A stretch of DNA of 64,000 bases from Liolophura sinensis. Its lineage: Eukaryota > Mollusca > Polyplacophora > Chitonida > Chitonidae. Positions 45,786 to 56,800 of this stretch are shown here, in pieces. A program made the position numbers and the translations under genes. The notes beneath the pieces are model-generated. The model was not told the origin of the DNA. It made no database searches and saw only the letters and a list, made by a program, of their open reading frames with translations. The DNA lies in contig NC_088304.1 in assembly GCF_032854445.1 (NCBI RefSeq), forward strand, positions 19,009,850 to 19,073,849. Direction: 5' to 3'. Numbering within the stretch: the first letter of the stretch is position 1; every line of letters starts with the position of its first letter.

Positions 45786-47328
45786 ATCTTTCCACCAGTT
45801 CAGTTGGCGCACAAGTTTGTGGGTACATGTGGATAATTACAAAAGTTGACTGCACACAATAGCAAACCTTACCATCCAGATCCTTCCACGATTTTTAAAA
45901 ACTTTGGTAAAGTTGTTGACTTATCTATTCGGTCAGACGCTATAATTACAAGGCCGTTCTGATGAACGGTTACCACTACACGTAGCTTATCCATCTCTCC
46001 CAAAATCGTGATTGAATAATCAGAAAAACACGTCACATCTGCATGGAGTTTGTTTAGAGTAAAAACTTGGCATTACTTGCGCCTATAATTCTACGTGACA
46101 CTTCAAATCCAGCTGGTCTTGTAAATCAATGTTTGCAGCTTTTTTGTAATTGTGTTGTATTTTTAACAAAGACAATGTCATTTATGATTTCCCCAAAAAA
46201 AAGTATACGAAAATGGCTTTACGGAGTTCTGTATCAGTAGGCCTAGTAATGATACTTGAGATCAGGTGTAAAGTTCTCGACGAATATTTGAGTTTTATTG
46301 GCATGTATTTTGTCTCTAACAGGGTTCAAAAACTCTAAGCTCTAAACGCATTTGTTATACATCTAGTTCTCAACAACAATCAGTCAAGAAAACAAATCAA
46401 CTTCGTGCAAAATATCTTTGCATACAAGAATCAAAATGGCTGACATGGCATTAAGTCGTGCAAAAATGTATACAGGCTGACAATTCTGAATGAAACAGCA
46501 GTGGAATGTAAAGATGGCCATCAGATGATAAGAAGCACATCTCCAAACAGGAGACAGAAAGTTGTATAGGGTGGTTACCAAACATAAAAGAAAATATATT
46601 TCAACGAGTTTCAAGGACCTGAAATTTCTTGTTTGCAGCACTTTCAATGGCCATTTATTTTAAGTCTTCGTCTTCATGCGGAGATAACAGATACCATTTT
46701 GGTTACTCATTTAACGAGTCTCTTTTGAATTTAATGTAATATGAAATTTAACATTTAAAAGTCAAAAACTATCTAGCACTAATTCCAAAATAAACTCATT
46801 TTCAATGACTTTCAAAGATTTCAAGTATGAGAAAGGACACTTTGTTCTTGACTTGATTCTAAAATTACAAACCAGTAAGTTCAGCACTTCCGTCATTTTG
46901 AGGGCAATTTTAGGGCACATCATTTACAGCCTGTAAACTTACTGGAAAATTCTAAACTCTATCAGAGCTAGCTTTCAGTAATAGCACATCATGATTTCAT
47001 CTAAAAATGCGCAGATCATGATTAAATTCCTGGTAGTTTACATGATTCGCTTATGTTCTCAGTCTGACCTATTTGGACCTCTCTACAGTCACACTGCATG
47101 GATCTCTCACAGGTACACAACATGTAAATTTGTAAGCTTTCCTTAACAACCCTAAAATGTGTGATTTAACGGTTTCCTTAAGTCCAGGAACAGAATGAAG
47201 ACTGTTCTGCAGTCTGCCAGTGCGGCAATCTTAATGAGTGAATGAATACTTCGGACAAAATGACGCAATCTGCATCTTGTAAACAATTTAAGTGCCCTAT
47301 AGATGTTGAAACCTTGTTGTTGTTGTCG

Positions 47329-50300
47329 TCATAACTCCATGGCGGAGTCCTCCTCTTCACAGTCCATTGAGCTCAGAGCAGTCACGTCTGGCTGTTGCCT
47401 GGGAAAACCAATAAATAACAGAAAATAAGATATTGGAACTATTCAACGAGGGTAACCAAAGTATGATGCGCAGAGTACATGTATTTATTTAACAAATGCA
47501 TTGTTTTTAGTTTTTATTCATGTTTAGAATCTAGTCTCAAGCTTGGAGCAGGCTGTGGAGTGGCACCTTTCAATAGCTAGAGCAAACAAGGTGTAGGTTC
47601 AAACCTGGCATTTGACAGGGATTTTGCAGATTTCCGCGCTCTTACTGTTTGTGGGGATTTGGTGAGAATACGCGGTCAATGGCACTCTAACATTCACTGA
47701 AGTGAAGAACACTCGTCCTGTTGAACATATCTGTACGCCACACACAGGACTGTTTGTCAGTAGCATGAAACAGGTGGTTTACGGTGTTTACCTGGGGCAC
47801 TTCAGCTTTCATCACCAATCTAACTCACCACCACACAGTTCGAATATCATAGTCTTAAACAATAATCACGTGTCAAATGTAGTATCAAATTAGCCTGGGT
47901 ATGTGGGAAGGTCTGCCAGTAAAATGTGGATGGTTTCCTCTGGGCTCTGTCCCGTTTCCTCCCACCATACTTCTGGCTGCCGTTGTATAAGTGAAATATT
48001 CTTGAGTACGGCGTAAAACACCAATCAAATAAATAAATAAATAAATTAGCCTAGTGTCAACTCTAACCCTCAATACAGGTCACTGAAGCTACTGGTACTC
48101 AAGGATTCTCTACCTTACAACACCTCTTCTTCGAAGGTGCCGTAAGTGTATTTAACATCACAGGTGTTAGCTCTACTGGCAGTACACCTTTCAGAAAGGC
48201 CGTAAAACCCGCCACAACCTGCAGGATGCTGGGAGACCTTTCCATGCATGTTAGGAGAAGAATCAAGCATGGCCTGCACTTGAACTCACAGCAATTGCAT
48301 TGATGAGAGATTCCTGTGTCACAGTGCTGCGATAACACGCCAACCACTAGGCCATGAGATTTTGTTCTTCCCCTCCCACCCTCTTTAATACCTCAATTTT
48401 TTTCAAGATTCAAGTAAGAAGAAAAACTATTACCTACCAGCCTTCTCTACCTTTTCTGATACTCACAGTGGCATTACACCCAACAAATTAACTGTACCCG
48501 TTTCAATTTGTACAGACTTACCTGTTGTCTATAGCACATGTTGGGGTGGCGGTGGAGGTTCTGGACGTTGGGCTCCTCATGCCTGATTGGCCTGATGATT
48601 TCTGCTTTGAACTGTTGTTTTTCTGGCGATTCTTGTGGACATTTTCAGACACAATTTCACGGAGTTTATCCACAGGGGGTTTCCATAAAACCACTTGTAA
48701 ACAGGGCTTGTTTCTGCAATGTATACAACCATACTTCACAGAATTACTCTTGCAAATTGCAATCATGTAATACAAGACATTGAAACTATCTGTATTTCCA
48801 CATTTTTCTGTAAAAATAAAAAATAAATGTTCAACATCCACACATTTTGTAGGGCTGGTAGAAAACATCTAATCACGTTCAAGTAAATTTAAGGACAGTT
48901 TTAGGGTTTATCTGTGAAGGGGATTATGAGAAATCAACCACACCTGGCACACTGGGGTATGGGATCAGCAACATGCTAAAAATGTGTAAATTAAATTTAA
49001 TCTTACCTGTTAAAAAATGAGAAATGTTTAATCAATAATGAAACAAGGTAATAAAATCCCCCAAACTTCTTTTACATATCTGACATATTTCCACAAGGTT
49101 CACTGTTGCAATACATGTACTTACATATTCTCCAGAACTGCCTTTGGTATGCTGGAACAGATGATACTATTGGCCACGGAGGTGTTTATGTGAACTTTGA
49201 ACCCTGTGTTTTTCACTTCTGTAAGCTCTGTATCTATTTGTTCATCGGCCAGCCTACAAATTTGTCAGAAATAAGAAATGAATCACAAAACAGAATGAAA
49301 GAAATAACGTAGTGGGTTTACGGGCACATTTAGAATATAATTTAGAATATTATATTGGACCGTCCTAAATTTATTTCCTTTTTTGATTGGTGTTTTATGA
49401 CGTTTCTCAAGAACATTTTCCTTACACGACAGGGACCAGCGTTATGGTGGGAGAAAACCAAAGCGCGGGGAATCCCACGACCATCTGCAGGTTGCTGACA
49501 GACCTTCCCACATACGGCCGAAGGGGAAGCCAGCAAGAGATGGACTCATACAGATCCCGTTGGTGAGAGGCTCCTGGGTCACTGAGCCGCATTGGCGTGC
49601 TAACACCCTGGGCCTCCCTGCTAAATTTATTTGACCGATACCATTCAACAAGGAAATACTTGTACCACAACTAAAATTATTTCACTTAGAAGACGGTGGT
49701 CAGGTTTTTATCTTTAAAAACAGGGCCCAATATAACAAGAACTGGTTTTGAAGAGACAACTATCTGATAAACATTGAATTAAAACACTCCAGCTTTTTAA
49801 TACAATAAGGCTTTTTCTCATCATTCAAAACTCTCATACAGTTGGCAACATGCCCACGTTAGCATGCACACATACAAAACTCTCATACAGTTGGCAACAT
49901 GCCCACGTTCACACGCACACATACAAAAGTCTCATACAGTTGGCAACATGCCCACATTCGCACTCAGACATACAAAACTCTCATACAGTTGGCAACACAC
50001 CCACGTTCGCACGCAGACATACAAAACTCTCATACAGTTGGCAACATGCCCACGTTCGCACACAGACATACAAAACTTTCATACAGTTGGCAACATGCCC
50101 ACATTCGCACTCAGACATACAAAACTTTCATTCAGTTGGCAACATGCCCACGTTTGCACACAGATATGCTAACCTCTCATACAGTTGGCAACATGCCCAC
50201 GTTCGCACGCAGACATACAAAAACTCTCATACAGTTGGCAACAAGCCCATGTTCGCACAGACATACTGCCCACGTTCGCACAGACATACTAAACTCTTTG

Positions 50301-50907
50301 TACAAACCACTCACATGTCTTCGAGTTCCCTGAACTTCTGCCAGCTTCTTTCCACTGAGGACTGCATGGGAGTTAATGCCGTGGTGGAGGTGGTCGTGTT
50401 GTTGCTGTTGTGAACAAGGGCCTTGTCTGAAGACTCTGAGTGATTAAGGCTCAACTCTTGCATGCTGGCCATCATCTTCTCCTCTGTAATATACACTTTG
50501 CTGGGGGTCTCGCATCTGTCAAGGACCCCAATACAACTGATTAGTATGTACACCATGTATGTCAGTGGCTAAGCTCCATATGAAATGCTCCATGTAAATA
50601 AATTGGTATTCAAGGCCTCCGAATTTGAGGCATGCTATCACACCTTTGCATATGACTGTATTGTAATGATTATTTCGAAAACTGATTTTGATTTTATTAC
50701 TGATGAGGTCCAACATGTGTGAACCGAGTTTTCAACAGCAAACAATGTGTTCCTTTTCCATAATGCATGCAAATAATGTCTTAGTTGTCTTTTCCTTCAA
50801 ACACGCTGATAAAGGGAGCTTACCCTGCATCCAAGGCTGTTCTCTTTGGTCTCCTGATTGGTGCGCTGCAGGAAGCCACAGGTTCTCCAACAGGACAAGG
50901 CTGTATC
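47329..50907 (-). CDS. CCDC117: CCDC117-like protein, N-terminal exon not found
   Basis: Five exons with matching phases: 50907-50824, 50515-50315, 49253-49125, 48713-48522 and 47398-47329 (TGA), about 224 residues. Landmarks match vertebrate CCDC117 (279 aa) as I recall it. They are a basic stretch IRRPKRTALDAG, a helical segment SWQKFRELEDMLADEQIDTE, the conserved NKPCLQVVLWKPPVDKL (human SRPSMELVLWKPLPELL) and an acidic end CEEEDSAMEL (human EEEMEL). The first 50-60 residues are missing and may be near or inside the 51989-52188 gap. The human protein is poorly understood; it has been linked to the Fe-S targeting factor MMS19 and DNA repair, which I recall rather than see. The intron between 50315 and 49253 holds a 49-bp minisatellite and a SINE. 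Confidence 0.82.
47897..48042 (+). mobile_element. SINE-A, head-truncated, with target duplication
   Basis: Flanked by a 10-bp duplication, AAATTAGCCT, at 47887-47896 and 48043-48052. Core and tail are well kept. Lies in the last CCDC117 intron, antisense to the gene. Confidence 0.9.
48195..48357 (-). mobile_element. SINE-A, head half, diverged
   Basis: GCAGGATGCTGGGAGACCTT, GCACTTGAACTCACAGCAAT and the tRNA-like head CACCAACCACTAGGCCATGA-like end. Lies in the last CCDC117 intron. Confidence 0.72.
49377..49620 (-). mobile_element. SINE-A, nearly full, with target duplication
   Basis: Flanked by CTAAATTTATTT at 49365-49376 and 49621-49632. Contains GGTGTTTTATGACG, GCAGGTTGCTGACAGACCTT and head sequence to GGGCCTCC. 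Lies in a CCDC117 intron. Confidence 0.88.
49831..50300. repeat. 49-bp minisatellite, about nine copies, in CCDC117 intron
   Basis: Unit contains CTCATACAGTTGGCAACATG, CCCACGTTCGCACGCAGACA and TACAAAACT. Because 49 is not divisible by three, the same peptides appear in all three forward frames, which shows the frames are a repeat effect. It ends only about 15 nt from the donor of exon 50515-50315. Confidence 0.95.
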
Positions 50908-51988
50908 CTGGCAAATAAAGAAAAAAGCTGTTAGAAGAAGACTGAAAAAAAAAAACAAAAACGCAGACACAAATTCGCAACAGCTGCGACATCCCCTACA
51001 TACGATTTTGTGTTGTGAACTACATATACATGTACCAACACACAAGACAGTGTCGTCTAGTTGATTGTTTGATTGATATGTTTTAAGTTGCATTCAACAT
51101 TACAATATTTTAGTAAAATAACAGTGTCTCCTGTTACTTGTAGCAGGCTGCTGGTGCCGACTCACTGGAATGACCTGTCAAAGTCACTCTCATACTCCTT
51201 AGAGTGCATGTGTCTACTTGTATACATGTGACATGTATCTCACTTTGAGTAAACAATCGTTTGGCTGGTTTTAACTGGGCTTTGCCTACCACCAGTAACT
51301 CATCAAAAGACTTACTTTTTCACTGGGTTACCTCCCCTTGTTGTCTAAACGACAGGAGAAGTTCAGCGAACTTCAAAATGTTAGAAATGGTATTGTGTTG
51401 TAATTATGCGGCCTACCATGTAACTTCAGTTCTGCCATACCGATCGATGGGATTTACGAATACTTTACAATACATAATCGATAGGGAGGAAGATGGCATT
51501 TGGTTTACTACACATATAATTCGCTTTAAGTCTATCACATTGTTTACATGCATCATCCATGAGTGAACACTATATTGTGGGAATCTTTGCGCAGCAAAGT
51601 ATGCTGTGTACTAATTTCCATGCAGTATGCTTGCTACATTAGTTATCTGTTTTGTCGAAATTCGACACTGAAAATCCTATCCCAATTCACAGGAACTTGT
51701 ACTAAAAGCAACGGACAAATGGAGAAAGTGTCATTTTGAAATGTGTCGATTTATTGGTCATGCAGGGAAAGCAGCTGCAGCCTCAGACTTCAAACGCCAA
51801 TGTCCATGGTTACTGGGTGCTAATATGACCACTGCGGCTCTGTTGTGGAGAGTATAGTAGAGCGAAGCCTGGAATGCCAATGTGATTTATTCTCAAGTCT
51901 CAGGTATGACTTATCTCAACAACTGAACCCCAGGTCTACGACTTACAAGTGAGAATACTCTGTCAATTATACCATCACAGCCATCAAT

Positions 51989-52188
51989 NNNNNNNNNNNN
52001 NNNNNNNNNNNNNNNNNNNNNNNNNNNNNNNNNNNNNNNNNNNNNNNNNNNNNNNNNNNNNNNNNNNNNNNNNNNNNNNNNNNNNNNNNNNNNNNNNNNN
52101 NNNNNNNNNNNNNNNNNNNNNNNNNNNNNNNNNNNNNNNNNNNNNNNNNNNNNNNNNNNNNNNNNNNNNNNNNNNNNNNNNNNNNNNN
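51989..52188. other. Assembly gap (200 N)
   Basis: Exactly 200 undetermined bases; the round number suggests a placeholder, so true size is unknown. It lies upstream of the CCDC117 exons found and may hide its first exon. Confidence 0.98.
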
Positions 52189-52214
52189 AGATGAATAAAA
52201 CATTTTTCTAACAA

Positions 52215-52275
52215 AGATTTCATTAATTGGTGTTTGACGCTTGATTTAAGAATATTTCTCTTATGTCATGATGCT
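52215..52275 (-). mobile_element. SINE-A tail fragment
   Basis: TTAATTGGTGTTTGACGC and TTAAGAATATTTCTCTTATG, just right of the assembly gap. Confidence 0.5.
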
Positions 52276-52997
52276 CAGTTCAGGGGTGGAGAAAATCAGA
52301 TTGCTTGGAATAAAGCACAGATCTCTGGCAATAGCATCTTGAAAATTCCAACACGCCTAACAATGAACAGGCAAGCATCTTATCCCTACAGCTACAACCA
52401 AGATACAGAGATTCAAAATAATGAGGCATATGATACAGTTACTGAAGCAATATGCTAAAATGGCTACCAAGAACACCAAAAAATAGAGTGATAATCTACA
52501 AGCCCGATGTACAAAACATTTGTCAAATCTCTGAACACTGTGGTACAATGTTCTCAGTTATAGACTGTTGCAATATGTTACATGGAATAGCTTTTTAAAT
52601 TGATCAAAATTTTCAACATTCCTAATACATAGCTACTCATTTTGTGCACCTCAAATAGAGTTGCGTATTGCTGAATGAACAGAATGAAGACAAGCACTTG
52701 CTAAATGATTTTTGTTGCCACCTTGTAAAAACAACGATCAGTATACATATAGTCTTGAATTTGATTTCCATGCTACTTGCATCATTTGGTTCATTCTTGG
52801 CAAGTCTATCATAAAATTCACTCATTTTCTGGACAGAATATTTAGAATCAGAACATTATCATTTCACGATCACTTATAAACTTGTTTCACTCTAGTTTAC
52901 ACTGTGACTGAACTTACGGATGCACGGACAAAGATCACTCCCAAGGGATGCCAGTACACGTACATGCAGTTTATGCTGCCTTAATGACAAAAGTTCT

Positions 52998-53144
52998 TGA
53001 CTTGATTGGTGTTTTACGCCGTACTCAAGAATATTTCAATTATACGATGGCGGCCAGCATTATGGTGGGAGGAAACCTGGCAGAACCCGAGGGAAACTGA
53101 TGACCATCTGCAGGTTGCTGGCAGACCTTCCCACTTACGGCCGG
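52998..53144 (-). mobile_element. SINE-A, head-truncated, with target duplication
   Basis: Flanked by TAATGACAAA at 52982-52991 and 53145-53154. The core is well preserved (GATGGCGGCCAGCATTATGG), suggesting a fairly recent insertion between CCDC117 and TCHP. Confidence 0.9.
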
Positions 53145-53880
53145 TAATGACAAATGTAAGTTAATGCCGATGAAATATATCAAGGTAAGAATGTTATCAC
53201 AAGTGTTATCACAAGTGTTACCACAATCAGAGCAAAGATAATAATGTAGACATGAAAAAACAAGCACAAATAGGCAACCGCTGAGACATCCTGCAAAACA
53301 TCCATGCGGTCTTACACGCAGGACACTTGTTAACTGAATGGGCCATGCTAATGGGTAAGTGTAAAAATCTGACTGATTGAATGGCAACCTGACAGGCAGG
53401 GGGACTAACACTTATATACATGTAGGTGCTTGTCTCAGCTAAAAGGATTTGGCATTACTGTCAAAATTTATCAGCCATGTTGTGATTAATAGTCCACGCT
53501 GATTAACAACAATAAATGATCATGGTCTCTCAGCCAACTGGTCAACGGTGAATAAAATTTTACAACATCATCACGCAATGATCATGACAATGAAGAAATC
53601 CTTTTCACGTTTAACATTCTTATAAGTCAAGATCTGATGTGAAATAGCTGCACTGATAACAAAATAATTACAACAGATTACTTACATAACATTTACATTC
53701 AAGTGTTCTTGCTTGGTTCTGGACGGTAAATATTATAACAGTACATGAACATAAACATTTAATGACTTTATGACTCGCTGGGCAGTATAGTGCCGCAAAA
53801 TGTCTTGTGTGCTTTACAGGTGATAATCTTCTGAATTGGGGTGCCAGGGACCACTGAGGTGACATGGATGTACACGAGAC

Positions 53881-56800
53881 TCATGTCCACGCCTGCTTTC
53901 TCCCGTAGTTCTGTAACGAAGGACAAAAACAGAGATATGAGAAAGATAATTTATTATGAAATGAGTTTACCAGCTGGACAAGGGCTTGAGTTTAAGAAAC
54001 AAACTTTCAGGAAGTATCCCTTTTCAGTACATGTCCCCTGGCAGTTTGAGTTGTCAGAAGTAATAACTATGTCAGAACACAACACGAACAGCTGTAATTT
54101 TGATGAAAATTGTCAATTTAACAACCCAAACCTCCAGCTTGGTCTGCAACTTGTCATGGTGTAGAATCGCCAGGTACTAAGTTTCTAGTCAGGGCGATGA
54201 TCCTTCTAACCCAGGACAAAAATGGCCATAATTTTGCTGAGAATGCTCAAAAGTGAAGCCAACTGGGAAGCTCATCTAGAAGTCGTCATGGTGCAGCCAT
54301 GTGTTAAATTTCAATTTAATACAGTGAAATGTTTCTATAGTACGTTCTGCTACCAGTAGGTGACTAAAAAGGTAGTTATCAGTAGCCAAAAGGAAGAAAG
54401 AACACAATGTAGCTCGCTAATTCAAATCAAATAACTTCATGTTTAAAATTGACCCAACTGTGTTCTGCAACAAATCCACTTGATCGTTCTACATACATGA
54501 CGTATGTTGTCAGTGGGTAGCTAACTCACCCGTGGTGTGAACGCCTGCCGCCTCATCCTTTCTGTCTCCTGACGTAGCAGCTCCTCCTCTTGCTCCTGAT
54601 CAACACGCTCTGCCTCATCCTCTAGCCTCAATCTCAGCTCACGCGCCTCAGCCTCCCCGCGACGCGTCCAAATCTACAACACAGCACACACACGAGAGTC
54701 AGGTATGTGGAGAGCAGAGTGCACTCCCTTTATACTTTAGGGCATGTTTGAGAATGAGATATATGTATATATATATATATGCTTGGGGTTTTACGCTGTC
54801 CTTAGCAACTGTCCAATCATATGACGACAAAGAGTCATTAGGTGCATGTATATATAATGTATCTTCTTGCACGTACATATATACCTTGACTTCTTGTGGC
54901 AGGGCGTGTCCGTGCCGCCAAATGGCTACCACCACAGAAGTATCATGCTGAAGATACCAGACATGACACTTCACTCAGTCACATTATACTGACGTTGGGC
55001 TAACCTGTCCTGATTACTTTCTCTAACCTCTCAGTGCTAAGCTCCAAACCAGGCGGCAACGAGTACCACTTTTTAAGTCTTCAATATGACCAAGGCGAGT
55101 TTGATCCCAAGGCAGGTTTGATCCCAAGGCGGGTTTGATGGCATGTCTAAGATCTAGATGTAATAACCATAATATTCTTACACACATGATAACAATGGTG
55201 ATAATATTACACCAGGATGATAACACTACCCATACACATGTAATATGGAGATGAAATGTTAACAGGATAACACTTAACCTGTTCCTCCAGTTCCTGTTTG
55301 CGAGCTGACTTCAGTGCCTCCGTTTGTTCTTGCTCTCGTCTCGTCATCTGATTGGCCACCTCCATCTCTTGCAGCAGTTCCTCACGCCTCTGCAGCGAGT
55401 CTTCCTGCTGCAGACGTAAATCCTCCATCTTGTCCTCAATCTGTATCTGCCGTTCTGCCAACACCTGACATAAGACAAAAAGTTACACATACACACATAC
55501 TGACGGTGAACATTATGGCTATTTAAAACGAGCTCCATTCCCCACCACAGCTAAATGATAAATTACATCACTACAGCAATGGTGCCGTTGACAGTATGGA
55601 GGATTCCAACTAAAGGAATAATATTAGTAACAGAAAAATATGTGTCTGTGTCCTACCTAGCTATGGCAAGGACTGGTTGGACTAGTGGTTAGCATGCTAG
55701 TGCAGCATAATGAGACAGAAGCCTCACATCTGTTGCTATGGGTTCAAGTCCAATGACTCCTGAATCATTGCGTCGCCACTATGGAGGCCCCTAGGTTGGA
55801 GTTATAGCCCTGACACGAAATCATATCTATCCATATAGTATATATAAGAAAACTGGCGATCTGGTAACCATGACAATCGTGGAAATGAACAAATGTGAGA
55901 CGTGACACATCATCATCTGTGTATGCATGTATCCCCCAAAAATTAAAGCTCTACACAGAAAACAGTTGGAGTTATAGCCCGGACACGAAATCATATTTAT
56001 TAATAAAGTATATATAAAGAAAATGGGTATGTGATTACCATGATATCTGCGGAAAGGAATAAATGTGAGACGAGACACACTGTCGTCTCTGTATCTATGT
56101 ATCCACCAAAAAGTAAAACCCTTGTGGAAAATAATTGGAGATGTAGCCCGGAAACGAAAACGGACAGATGAAATCGGTATAGCATAATACCCTATGCCTA
56201 ATGGCGAGGGTGTGTAAAAATATGCAAAACATCATAACTTAGTTTCAACAGGCTTCAGAAGTATGGCTTTTCTGGTGTACTCAGAGCTTAATGTTTACTT
56301 AAAAAGATAACATTCAAACATTCTAGACAGGACTTCATGTAAGACGCACTAAAAGGGCACACTGTCAACATCAACCACTTTACTGTCAACGTCAACCACT
56401 TTGCTGTCAATGTCAACCACTTTGCTGCCAAAAAGGTACGAAAACTGTGGAGACTGGGAATCTCAAAAACTGGATTGAGACTGAGCCAAAGCCCTGAGTG
56501 TTGAAAACTCAAGGATAAGCCCCTCAACGACAATGGCTTAATTCAAGTAATTTCCTGATATTGCCCCTCTAATTTTAGATTTACAAGTGTCCTTTGTACA
56601 AGTTTTGGCAAAGTGCCATTTACAGTATACACAAAACACAAAACTGATAAATATACCTGCTGTGTGCATCTGTATTATGTTCAACATAAGGTATGGTAAC
56701 CTGTAAGCAGAAGGCCTTAAACTGTGTCAATTTCAAATAATATACATTCTGGACACCACCTTGATAGCAAGGCCTGTCGAGTTCAGCTAACAAGTAGAAC

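Larger units (their letters stand above)
43976..47328. other. No gene recognised; CCDC117 3' UTR at the right end
   Basis: AT-rich, with a C-tract and A-tract near 44925, a SINE at 45085-45216 and old tandem repeats at 45540-45906. No open frame looks genuine. Confidence 0.55.
50908..53880. other. Between CCDC117 exons and TCHP stop; includes the gap
   Basis: Expected to hold the CCDC117 first exon and promoter, and the TCHP 3' UTR next to 53880. Only two SINE copies could be identified. Confidence 0.5.

Noticed and set aside
49850-50413. Overlapping plus-strand frames up to 187 residues
   Set aside because: Same peptides in three frames from a 49-bp repeat, antisense to CCDC117.
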